This document shows, piece by piece, positions 23,196 to 30,386 of a DNA stretch of 42,861 nt. The stretch comes from DATAAZ01 sp036259875. Its GTDB lineage: Bacteria; Actinomycetota; Thermoleophilia; Gaiellales; Gaiellaceae. Each line of letters starts with the position of its first letter. The first letter of the stretch is position 1. The stretch lies in contig DATAAZ010000013.1 in assembly GCA_036259875.1 (NCBI GenBank), positions 1 through 42,861 on the forward strand, in the 5' to 3' direction. Below the pieces are notes generated by a model. That model made no database searches, was not told the DNA's origin, and saw only the letters and a program-made list of their open reading frames with translations. A program made the position numbers and the translations under genes.

Positions 23196-23627
23196 CTCCG
23201 CCCGCGGCGCGAAGCGCCATCGAACGATCTGGACGCCCGAAACGCCGAGGTCGGCCGCGAGCGACTCGGTCAGCGCGAAGACCTGGCCCGCGCCGAACGA
23301 GCGTCTCTCGACGACGCGCGCCTCCGCTTGCCGTCCCTCGTGCTCGACCACGATACGGGCTCCGCACGGGAGCACGGGGTGGGAGATCCCGCGCGTCGAC
23401 GGCGTGAGCTCCACGCCGCATTCCGTCGCTCGGCCGTAGAGGCCGGGGCCGTATGTCCCCACGGCCGCCTCCGACCAGGTCGACGCCGCCGGCGGGACCT
23501 CCTGCGGCGCCGCAGACGCGGACGCGTTATCGCCGCCGTCGGGGTTCGACAGCGCGACGCTGCCGAGCGCGCTTACGAGCGCGATCCCCGCGAGCGCGAG
23601 CTGGCGCTCCACGAATTGACGGGTCAA
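23193..23627 (-). CDS. RlpA-like double-psi beta-barrel protein
   Basis: A 144-residue protein with an N-terminal hydrophobic helix (about 10-27, LALAGIALVSALGSVAL) acting as anchor or signal, a Ser/Ala/Pro linker, and a C-terminal RlpA-like double-psi barrel. The domain reads GTYGPGLYGRATECG, SHPVLPCGARIVVEHEG, VVERRSFGAGQVFALTESLAADLG. The RlpA histidine (SHPVLP) is kept, but the usual N-D-R-G-P loop with its catalytic Asp is VERRS, so lytic transglycosylase activity is uncertain. The TTG at 23625-23627 overlaps the preceding stop (TTGA); GTG 23610-23612 is the alternative. It is coupled to the proline-rich membrane protein gene and is followed by the 6S RNA. Confidence 0.8.
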   Translation of the reverse strand: MTRQFVERQLALAGIALVSALGSVALSNPDGGDNASASAAPQEVPPAASTWSEAAVGTYGPGLYGRATECGVELTPSTRGISHPVLPCGARIVVEHEGRQAEARVVERRSFGAGQVFALTESLAADLGVSGVQIVRWRFAPRAE

Positions 23628-24769
23628 ACGGGCTCGAGGCGCTCGAGGAGCGATCCGAACGACTCGCGGACGAGGCCGTCGAACTCCGGCGGAAGGTTGC
23701 CCCCCGCCTCGGCGAACTGGCGGAGATGGAGCAGGAGGTACGACCACTCGTCGGAGCGGCCGGGCGAGCGGCGCGCTTCCTCGCGCGCGGCGCGCTCGAG
23801 ATCCCACACGTTCCACGCGCGCGGCTCGCGCCGGCGCTCGGCGAGTCGGACGACGCCTGGCTCCCGGGCCGGCGCCTGTCCAGCCGTCGAAGGCGGCTGC
23901 ACGACCCGCGGGCGAGGGGGTGGCGGCACCGGACGTGGGGGCGACGGCCGGCGCGGCGGGATCATCGGGCGTCGCGACGGCGCGGCGGGCGTGGGGCCCC
24001 GGTCGGGACGCTGTGGCGGCTGGGGCTCCCCCTCTTCCGCCGCTTCGGTCGCGTCCGCCTGCCGCGGCCCGGGCGCTGGCCGCCGCGCGTCCAGCGCCTC
24101 CTCGTCCTCGTCGTCTCTCCGGGTCTCAGCGGTCGGCGGCTCGGGCTCCGGCGGCGCCTGCACTCGCTCGGGCTCGCGCGCGGCGGACTCCTCGTCCTCG
24201 GGGGCAGCCGCCGCCGGCGCGGGCGGTTCGACGAGCGCCTCTGGCGGCTCGTCGCGGGTCGGGACAGATGCCTCGGCAACCGTCGCCTTGCGCTCGAGCT
24301 CCTCCGACGCGACCGGCGCCTGATCGGCCGCGGCGAGCGCCTCCGGCGAGGGAGCTCGGCCGCGCGGGGTCGTCAGCGCGTCGCTCACGGGAGGGGCCGG
24401 GCCCCCCGGCGTCGACTCGCCCGCGGTCGCCCCGCTTGCTGGCGCGGCCGCGTCCGCCGCCGTTTCCATTCCGCCGGAGCCCGGCCGCGGGCGAACGGGT
24501 CGACGGCTCCTCCGAGGTTCGGCGGGGCCCGCGCCCCGCGCGCTCGTCGCGGCGCGGAATCTCGCTTGCGCCTCGCTCCGCTCGAACGGCCGCCAGCGGG
24601 CGTCGACCTCGCGGAGCGTGATCCACTCGACCGCAACGGCGCTCAGGAACGCGGCGGCGATCCCAACGACGACCCAGGCGCGACCGACGCCGGCGATCGA
24701 AAGAGCGAAGGCGACCGAGACGATGAACGTCGCGAGTGCGACGAAGCGGAAGATCGACGGGCCGGGCAC
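23624..24769 (-). CDS. membrane protein with long proline/alanine/glutamate-rich region
   Basis: A 381-residue protein that I do not recognise. Two hydrophobic helices occupy about residues 8-28 and 31-50, followed by a charged stretch (REVDARWRPFERSEAQARFR). About 250 residues of low-complexity, Pro/Ala/Glu/Arg-rich, presumably disordered sequence come next, including PPRRPSPPRPVPPPPRPR. A compact C-terminal segment (about 315-381) contains RAWNVWDLERAAREEARR, EWSYLLLHLRQFA and LPPEFDGLVRESFGSLL, which looks folded and conserved. The GTG at 24767-24769 gives a clean membrane N-terminus. It lies between a DivIVA-like gene and an RlpA-like gene, so a role in envelope growth or division is an inference. 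The proline runs would need EF-P for translation. Confidence 0.8.
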   Translation of the reverse strand: MPGPSIFRFVALATFIVSVAFALSIAGVGRAWVVVGIAAAFLSAVAVEWITLREVDARWRPFERSEAQARFRAATSARGAGPAEPRRSRRPVRPRPGSGGMETAADAAAPASGATAGESTPGGPAPPVSDALTTPRGRAPSPEALAAADQAPVASEELERKATVAEASVPTRDEPPEALVEPPAPAAAAPEDEESAAREPERVQAPPEPEPPTAETRRDDEDEEALDARRPAPGPRQADATEAAEEGEPQPPQRPDRGPTPAAPSRRPMIPPRRPSPPRPVPPPPRPRVVQPPSTAGQAPAREPGVVRLAERRREPRAWNVWDLERAAREEARRSPGRSDEWSYLLLHLRQFAEAGGNLPPEFDGLVRESFGSLLERLEPV

Positions 24770-24811
24770 CTCGACTGGGGGCTCACCTTACCGGCCGAGC
24801 GAGCCCGCCTC

Positions 24812-25765
24812 CTACGAGGTCTTCGAGTCCTCGCCTTCGGCGTCCGGGGCGACGCGGCCTCCGCCGTCGCTCCTCTCGGGAGTCGGCTCGGCGGTGACCG
24901 GGCCTGGTCCCGACCCTTCCGACTCGACAGCCGGCGCGCCGGTCGGGCGTGCGGGCGTCCGCCTGGGCGCGGCCGCGGCCGGTTCAGGCTCGTGGGGCAC
25001 GTCGGTCGGCGCCGCAGCCGCGGCCGGACGGCGTGACGCCTGGACGGTCTCTTCGGCGGCGCGCACGATCGCGTCCACAGCGTCCTGAACGGCCGCGTCG
25101 CCGTGGCCCGCGGCGCCAAGGAGTTGCTCCGCGCCCATCCGGGCGCGTTGAACGATGACGTCCGCCTGCGCACGCGCCCATTCAAGCGTCTGCTCGACTT
25201 CGGCCCGCGTCGCGTTCGTGAGTTCGTTGGCCTGGTGGCGGGCCTGCTCGAGGAGGCGTGCGCCCGAGGCCTCCGCCTCGCGCAGCTCCTGTGATGACTC
25301 TCGGTTCGTCCGTGCCAGGATCTCCCGCGCTTCGTTTCGCGCTGCGTTCACGATCTCGCCGCGCTGGCGCTCGGTCTCCTGGCGCATCCGCTGGACCTCC
25401 GCCTCCTGTTGCTGGACCTCGAGCTGGCGCTCACGGATCTCCTGCTCGGCGCGGGCGATCTGCTTCGTCGCGGCCCCCTGGGCGTCTCGCTCGATCGTGT
25501 CGGCGAACTCCGCCGCCGCGCGGATGAGGTGCAGCGCGTCCATGCGAACGGCATGGCCCGACGGCTCCGCGGCGGCGCCGCGCGGGGCGGCCTGCAGGAC
25601 GCGAAGCTGCGCCTGGAGGGCGGTGACGTGGCGCCGGAACGCGTCGAACGCCTCGTCGACGCGCGCCCGGTCGTAGCCTTGCGCGGCCACAGGGAGGTCC
25701 TGGGCGCGCGGGAGCGCGGTGAGCGCGGGCGCCGCAGGGGCCCGTCGCGGATCTCGAGTGGACAT
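24812..25765 (-). CDS. DivIVA-domain coiled-coil protein
   Basis: A 317-residue protein with a DivIVA-like N-terminal motif (AAQGYDRARVDEAFDAFRRHV, the GY...VD.F.......L pattern). A long coiled coil runs from about 75 to 235 and is rich in Gln/Glu/Arg/Ala (QEIRERQLEVQQQEAEVQRM; later ARNEAREILARTNRES). A low-complexity Ala/Pro tail ends EGEDSKTS. The ATG at 25763-25765 has a GGAGG ribosome binding site about 10 nt upstream and a promoter-like pair beyond. Such proteins mark curved membrane or poles and recruit cell-wall or division factors. It heads a unit with the proline-rich membrane protein and RlpA-like genes. The N-terminal half of the usual motif (L-T-P-x-D-I) is weak. Confidence 0.85.
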   Translation of the reverse strand: MSTRDPRRAPAAPALTALPRAQDLPVAAQGYDRARVDEAFDAFRRHVTALQAQLRVLQAAPRGAAAEPSGHAVRMDALHLIRAAAEFADTIERDAQGAATKQIARAEQEIRERQLEVQQQEAEVQRMRQETERQRGEIVNAARNEAREILARTNRESSQELREAEASGARLLEQARHQANELTNATRAEVEQTLEWARAQADVIVQRARMGAEQLLGAAGHGDAAVQDAVDAIVRAAEETVQASRRPAAAAAPTDVPHEPEPAAAAPRRTPARPTGAPAVESEGSGPGPVTAEPTPERSDGGGRVAPDAEGEDSKTS

Positions 25766-25802
25766 GCCTTGTCGACCCTCCTCGGTCGATGGCCTAGCGA
25801 AG

Positions 25803-25832
25803 AGTATTGCTATTGGTCGGCGCGGACGGCAA
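25803..25832 (-). promoter_or_regulatory. candidate promoter of the DivIVA-like gene
   Basis: On the minus strand TTGCCG (25827-25832) is followed after 18 nt by AATACT (25803-25808). It lies in the short gap after aspS. Unlike most promoters here it leaves a leader of about 30 nt with a GAGGAGG Shine-Dalgarno (25775-25783). Confidence 0.4.
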
Positions 25833-25838
25833 CCGGAT

Positions 25839-27575
25839 TTAGGGTCGGTTTCGCAGCGCGATCCCGAGCTCGCTCAGCTGGTCGTCGCCGATCGGCGTCG
25901 GGGCTCCGGTCATCGGGTCGGATCCGCTCGCGGTCTTTGGGAACGCGATCACCTCGCGGATGTTCGCCTCCGCTGCGAGCAGCGCGAGGAACCGATCGAT
26001 TCCAAGCGCAAAGCCGCCGTGCGGGGGGGCGCCCATCCTGAGGACTTCGAAGAAAAACCCGAACCGCGTCGCGATCTCCTCGTCGCTGAGACCGAGAAAG
26101 CGAAACACGCGTGCGAGCACCTCGGGGCGGTGGATCCGGATCGAGCCCGAGCCGAGCTCCCAGCCGTTCCAGACGAGGTCGTACGCCTGGCTGATCGCGC
26201 GCGCGGGGTCCGACTCGAGGAGCGCTTCGTGCTCGGGAAGGACGCCGGTGAACGGGTGGTGCGAGAACGTCCACCGTTGCTCGTCCTGGTTCCACTCGAA
26301 GAGCGGGAAGTCGGTGATCCAGAGAAACGCGTCGCCCTGCCGTTCGAGCCCGAGTGCGTCCGCGAGGTGGGTGCGCAGGAGCCCGAGCACGCGGGCGACG
26401 GCGGCCGGCTCGTCGGCGCCGAAGAGGACGGTGGAGCCCGGCTCGGCCCGAAAGGCCTCGAGCTCGCGCTCGGACAGGAACTTGGCGATCGGCGAGCGCA
26501 CTTCGCCCGTCTCGTCGAAGACGAGGTAGGCGAGGCCTTTCCCGCCCCACGCCTTCGCCTGCTCCTCGAGCCTCCCGAGGTCGCCGCGCGAGAACGCCTG
26601 CGGGACGGTGAGGAACCGTACGGCGGGCGCGTTCGCGAAGACGGCGAACTGCGACCCGCGCGTCACGTCGGTCGCGTCGGTGATCTCGAGGCCGTAGCGA
26701 GCGTCGGGCTTGTCGGAGCCGAAGCGGGCGATCGCGTCGCTCCATGGGAGCCGCGTGAACGGGCGGGGCGGCGGCTCACGATCGAGTGCCTCGAAGGAGG
26801 CGACGACGGCGCCTTCGAGGACCTCGAACACGTCGTCGCGCGTCGCGAAGGCGAGCTCCACGTCGAGCTGGCGGAACTCGAATTGCCGGTCGGCCCGGAG
26901 ATCCTCGTCCCGCCAGCAGGTGGCGATCTGGTAGTAGCGGTCAAGGCCGGCCACCATGAGCGTCTGCTTGAAGAGCTGGGGCGACTGCGCGAGCGCGAAA
27001 AACGTGCCGGGCTGAAGTCGGACGGGCACGAGGAAGTCGCGGGCGCCTTCAGGGGTTCCCTTCGTGAGGCCCGGCGTCCAAACGTCCGTGAAGCCCAGCG
27101 AGTCCATGTGGCGGCGGATCGCACCGATAACCCGGGCGGAGAGGTCGAGGTTCCGTTGCATCCGCGGCCGCCGGAGGTCGAGCCACCGGTACCGAAGGCG
27201 GGTCGTCTCGTCGACCCCGTCTTCGTCGAGCTGGAAGGGAAGCGGTGGACAGCGGGAGACGATCTCGAGACGATCGACCTGGAGCTCGACCTCTCCCGTC
27301 GCGACGTTCGGGTTGACGGCTTCCGGCGCGCGGGGGACGACCTCGCCCTCGGCGCGGAGCACGAACTCGTTCCGAACGGCGTGCGCGGCCTCCGCCGCGG
27401 CGAGTGCGCGCTCGGGATTCACGACGAGCTGGCAGAGCCCGGTCTTATCGCGGAGGTCGATGAACACGAGTCCTCCGTGGTCGCGTCGGGCGTCGGCCCA
27501 CCCCGCGAGCGCCAGTCGCCGCCCGACGTGTTCGGGCCGGACGTCGCCGCACATCAGGTCGCGCCATTTCGTCAC
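25839..27575 (-). CDS. aspS: aspartate-tRNA ligase
   Basis: Charges tRNA-Asp (and possibly tRNA-Asn). The 578-residue bacterial-type AspRS has an anticodon-binding OB domain (ALAGWADARRDHGGLVFIDLRD), the class II core with RYRWLDLRRP, SPQLFKQTLMV, motif 2 CWRDEDLRADRQFEFRQLDVE, a GAD insertion domain, and motif 3 GGFALGIDRFLALL. The GTG at 27573-27575 (VTKWRDLMCGDVRPEHVG) is chosen because it keeps the family N-terminus; ATG 27552-27554 seven codons later is the alternative. Whether it is discriminating cannot be decided here. The 112-bp gap to hisS shows no clear -10 box near the start. Confidence 0.96.
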   Translation of the reverse strand: MTKWRDLMCGDVRPEHVGRRLALAGWADARRDHGGLVFIDLRDKTGLCQLVVNPERALAAAEAAHAVRNEFVLRAEGEVVPRAPEAVNPNVATGEVELQVDRLEIVSRCPPLPFQLDEDGVDETTRLRYRWLDLRRPRMQRNLDLSARVIGAIRRHMDSLGFTDVWTPGLTKGTPEGARDFLVPVRLQPGTFFALAQSPQLFKQTLMVAGLDRYYQIATCWRDEDLRADRQFEFRQLDVELAFATRDDVFEVLEGAVVASFEALDREPPPRPFTRLPWSDAIARFGSDKPDARYGLEITDATDVTRGSQFAVFANAPAVRFLTVPQAFSRGDLGRLEEQAKAWGGKGLAYLVFDETGEVRSPIAKFLSERELEAFRAEPGSTVLFGADEPAAVARVLGLLRTHLADALGLERQGDAFLWITDFPLFEWNQDEQRWTFSHHPFTGVLPEHEALLESDPARAISQAYDLVWNGWELGSGSIRIHRPEVLARVFRFLGLSDEEIATRFGFFFEVLRMGAPPHGGFALGIDRFLALLAAEANIREVIAFPKTASGSDPMTGAPTPIGDDQLSELGIALRNRP

Positions 27576-27687
27576 CTCCCGCCGACCTTTCGCGACGATG
27601 CGCGGGCCCCGCGCGCGCTGCTTCGCGCTACGCTCGGAAGCGGGTGGTGGGCCGGGGTGCCCCAGCACGGCGCCACGCCTCGCAAGG

Positions 27688-28920
27688 TCACGCGCGTGCG
27701 AGCTCCCTCGTCAGTTCCTCGACCGACCGAACGTGGGCGTCCCCCTCGCCCCGCCGGCGCACCGTGAAGCCGCCCTCGTCAACGACGACGATCGTCCGCG
27801 CGCCGAGTCGCTGGGCCTGGGTCAGCTGCCCTTTCAGCGAGCGTGCCGCGTAGTCGGTGTCGACTGAGCGCCCGTCGCGCCGAAGCTTTGCGACGAGCGG
27901 CAAGACGGCCGCGCGACGGGAACGATCGGCGAACGCGATGAAGACGTCGATTCCGTCGTCGCGCGCCTCGCCCTCTCGCGACAGGACCATCCGCTCGATC
28001 CCGGCCGCCCAGCCCACCCCGGGGATCGGCGGGCCGCCGATCTCTTCGATCAGGTAGTCGTAGCGGCCGCCCGCGCAGATCGAGCTCTGCGCCGCCTCGA
28101 GATCGTCGTTCACGAATTCGAACACGGTTCGCGTGTAGTAGTCGAGCCCGCGAACGAGCGTCGGCACGACCTCGTAGTCGACCCCGTACGCGTCGAGAAG
28201 CGCACTCACGGCGGCGAAGTGCTCCCGGCACGGCTCGCAGAGGGAGTCGCCGATCGTCGGCGCATCGGCGAGCAACCGCTGAACGCCGGGGCTCTTGGCG
28301 TCGAAGACGCGTAGCGGACTCGTCTCCGTCTTCGCGCGCGCGTCCGCGTCGAGCGCGTCCTCGCGCTCCCGAAGGAACGCCCGGAGCCGCTCGACGTACG
28401 CGGGCCGGCACTCACGGTCTCCGATCGAGTTCAGGATGAGACGCGTGTAGCGGACACGCGCACGCCGGGCGATCTCGGTGAAGAGCTGGATCAGCTCCGC
28501 GTCGACGGCGGGGTCGTCCGAGCCCATGGCCTCGAAGTCGATCTGCCAGAACTCCCGGTAGCGCCCGCGCTGCGGCGCCGCATAGCGAAACATCGGCCCA
28601 ACGAGGAAGAGCTTCACCGGCTGGGGCTCGCGGTGGAGTCCGTGCTCGAGGTATGCGCGCGCGATCGGCGCCGTCGCCTCGGGCCGCAGCGTCAGCGAGC
28701 GCCCGCTCCGGTCTTGGAACGTGTACATCTCCTTCTGGACGACGTCGGAACCCGCGCCCGACGTCCGCGCGAAAAGGTCCGTGTCCTCGAAGGTCGGTGT
28801 CACGATCCGCCGGTAGCCGTAGTCGGCTGCCGCCGACTCGGCCGCGCGGATGACGACGTCGCGAGCAGGCTGCGCGGAGGGGAGGACGTCGACCGTCCCC
28901 CGCGGTGCTTCGATCTTCAC
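27688..28920 (-). CDS. hisS: histidine-tRNA ligase
   Basis: Charges tRNA-His. The 410-residue protein starts MKIEAPRGTVDVLPSAQP and has class II motif 2 (MFRYAAPQRGRYREFWQIDFE) and the HisRS signatures LVRGLDYYTRTVFEF and AGGRYDYLI. Motif 3 is PGVGWAAGIERMVL. A C-terminal anticodon domain (VFIAFADRSRRAAVLPLVAKLR) contains GARTIVVVDE. The GTG at 28918-28920 overlaps the stop of the metallo-hydrolase gene (GTGA), as in the mycobacterial Rv2581c-hisS pair. Confidence 0.96.
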   Translation of the reverse strand: MKIEAPRGTVDVLPSAQPARDVVIRAAESAAADYGYRRIVTPTFEDTDLFARTSGAGSDVVQKEMYTFQDRSGRSLTLRPEATAPIARAYLEHGLHREPQPVKLFLVGPMFRYAAPQRGRYREFWQIDFEAMGSDDPAVDAELIQLFTEIARRARVRYTRLILNSIGDRECRPAYVERLRAFLREREDALDADARAKTETSPLRVFDAKSPGVQRLLADAPTIGDSLCEPCREHFAAVSALLDAYGVDYEVVPTLVRGLDYYTRTVFEFVNDDLEAAQSSICAGGRYDYLIEEIGGPPIPGVGWAAGIERMVLSREGEARDDGIDVFIAFADRSRRAAVLPLVAKLRRDGRSVDTDYAARSLKGQLTQAQRLGARTIVVVDEGGFTVRRRGEGDAHVRSVEELTRELARA

Positions 28921-29564
28921 CGTGCCGAGGCTCGGAGTTCCGCGAGGAACGGATTCGTCGCGAGCTCGTGCCCGAGCGTCGTCGCCGGGCCGTGCCCGGG
29001 ATAGATCACCGTCTCGGGCGGGAGCCGCTCCGCCAGCATCGCGACCGATGCGAGGAGCGCCTCGTGGTCGGCTCCGGGCCGGTCCGTGCGCCCAACCGAG
29101 CCGGCGAAAACGAGGTCACCGGAGAAGAGTGCGCCGTTCGCCGCGAACGCGAGGTGCCCGGCTGAATGGCCGGGGATTCGAAGCGTCTCGAACGAGATCC
29201 CGGCGAGGTCGAGGAGCTCGTCGCCCTTGAGGAGGACGTCGGGAGCATACGAGCGCACGCGCACCGGGATGCCGGCAGGAACGAAGTCGTTGGCCCGCTC
29301 GAGACGCTCGCGCTCGTCCTCCGCCATGTGGACCGGGGCACCCGTCCCCTCCGCCAGATCGGCGACCGCGCCGATGTGGTCGACATCGCCGTGCGTGATC
29401 AGGATCGCCGTGCACCGTGCGCCGCGGGTCGCGAGCTCGAGCCGGATCGCCGCCGCGTCGAAGCCGGGATCGATGACGACAGCGTCGCTCGCGCCGTCCT
29501 GCCGGACGAGGTAACAGTTCGTCTCGAACGGGCCGAGCGGAAGCTGGGCGACGTCCAGGCTCAT
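28917..29564 (-). CDS. metallo-beta-lactamase-fold hydrolase (glyoxalase II-like)
   Basis: A 215-residue MBL-fold protein like the one beside hisS in other actinobacteria (often called glyoxalase II-like). The segments FETNCYLVRQDG, VVIDPG, PGHSAGHLAF, LFSGDLVFAGSVGRTD and YPGHGPATTLGHE are typical. The first metal motif is T-H-G-D-V-D-H, so the second His of HxHxDH is Asp; the DNA reads GAT unambiguously. HxDxDH variants exist in the superfamily, so activity may remain with altered metal use. The ATG at 29562-29564 has TAGACT 10 nt upstream and heads the hydrolase-hisS pair. Confidence 0.9.
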   Translation of the reverse strand: MSLDVAQLPLGPFETNCYLVRQDGASDAVVIDPGFDAAAIRLELATRGARCTAILITHGDVDHIGAVADLAEGTGAPVHMAEDERERLERANDFVPAGIPVRVRSYAPDVLLKGDELLDLAGISFETLRIPGHSAGHLAFAANGALFSGDLVFAGSVGRTDRPGADHEALLASVAMLAERLPPETVIYPGHGPATTLGHELATNPFLAELRASAR

Positions 29565-29573
29565 CAGGCGGTT

Positions 29574-29599
29574 GAGTCTAGCCGGGTCGCACTAGACTC
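29574..29599. promoter_or_regulatory. divergent promoter built on an inverted repeat with two TAGACT boxes
   Basis: GAGTCTAG (29574-29581) and CTAGACTC (29592-29599) form a perfect 8-bp inverted repeat around 10 nt. Each arm contains a TAGACT -10 box reading outwards: minus at 29575-29580, 10 nt before the hydrolase ATG, and plus at 29593-29598, 11 nt before the cupin ATG. The whole divergent region is only 45 bp. Confidence 0.5.
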
Positions 29600-29609
29600 C
29601 CCCCTCGGC

Positions 29610-29957
29610 ATGCAGAGCTGGACTCTGCCCGACATCCCGACGCCCGACGGGAGCCGCTCGCCGATCGTCCTCTTGAGCGAGGACGAGGCGCGCGCCGTCC
29701 TCGTCGGCCTCGAGCCGGGTCAGGAGCTCGGCGATCACCAGGTAAAGGAGCACGCGTGGATCGTCGTCGTGGACGGGTCGGCCGAGATCGGCGCCGGGGA
29801 CGAGCGGATCGACGCACGCGTCGGGACACTCGTCCACTTCGAGCCGGACGAGCGCCACTACGTCCGAAGCACCGCCGGGGCAAAGATCCTGCTTCTCCTC
29901 GCGCCGTGGCCCGGCGAGGGTCACTACCGCGGTTCTGCGACCGCGCGTCGGGGTTAG
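29610..29957 (+). CDS. small cupin-domain protein
   Basis: A 115-residue single-domain cupin (MQSWTLPDIPTPDGSRSPIV onward). The GDHQVKEHAWIVVVDGSAEI segment matches cupin motif 1, with only His residues and Glu as possible metal ligands, and VGTLVHFEPDERHYVRSTAGAKILLLL matches motif 2. The substrate is unknown; such proteins are often small-molecule isomerases, dioxygenase-like, or sensory. The ATG at 29610 is preceded by TAGACT. Its stop overlaps the stop of the convergent membrane protein gene by 4 bp. Confidence 0.85.
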   Translation: MQSWTLPDIPTPDGSRSPIVLLSEDEARAVLVGLEPGQELGDHQVKEHAWIVVVDGSAEIGAGDERIDARVGTLVHFEPDERHYVRSTAGAKILLLLAPWPGEGHYRGSATARRG

Positions 29958-30373
29958 CGGGCCCGGCCCGCCCCTCGTTCGCGTTCGGCACGGCGAACGA
30001 GCATCCGGTAGACGAACTGGTCGACCAGGTAGCTGAAGGGGATGAAGAGGACGAGCAGGAAAGCGGTCTGCGCGATCTTCTGGGCGACCGTCAGCTCGTC
30101 GCCACCGATCACGTAGACGAACAGGAAGAGGAACGGCGTGAAGATCAGGGCGCGGCGGAGGACGCGCCGAAGCGATGGCTTCTGGATCGGCTGCCCCCGG
30201 CGGTCGACGAGCCCGCCGGGCGCGCCATCGTTTCGCTTGCGGTCGGCCTGCTGCGCGTCGTCGAGGTCGCGTAACCGCTCGAGCGGGACTTCGCCCTCCT
30301 CGGTCTCGACGACGTACTCGTACTCGTGGCGCTTCAGCTTCTCGCGGCGTCGGCGTTGCTTGCGCGACGGCAT
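29954..30373 (-). CDS. small two-helix membrane protein, unknown function
   Basis: A 139-residue protein with a very basic start (MPSRKQRRRREKLKRHEYEY), an acidic segment (VVETEEGEVPLERLRDLDD) and a polar linker. Two membrane helices follow near residues 76-92 (LIFTPFLFLFVYVIGG) and 99-118 (AQTAFLLVLFIPFSYLVDQF), then a basic tail. I recognise no family beyond a general actinobacterial hypothetical. The ATG at 30371-30373 has CATAAT 7 nt upstream, overlapping the hutI stop codon. Confidence 0.8.
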   Translation of the reverse strand: MPSRKQRRRREKLKRHEYEYVVETEEGEVPLERLRDLDDAQQADRKRNDGAPGGLVDRRGQPIQKPSLRRVLRRALIFTPFLFLFVYVIGGDELTVAQKIAQTAFLLVLFIPFSYLVDQFVYRMLVRRAERERGAGRAR

Positions 30374-30380
30374 AGCGCCG

Positions 30381-30386
30381 ATTATG
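30381..30386 (-). promoter_or_regulatory. -10 box of the two-helix membrane protein gene (CATAAT)
   Basis: CATAAT on the minus strand, 7 nt before the ATG. Its TAA is the hutI stop codon, a third case of a -10 box overlapping a stop. Confidence 0.45.
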
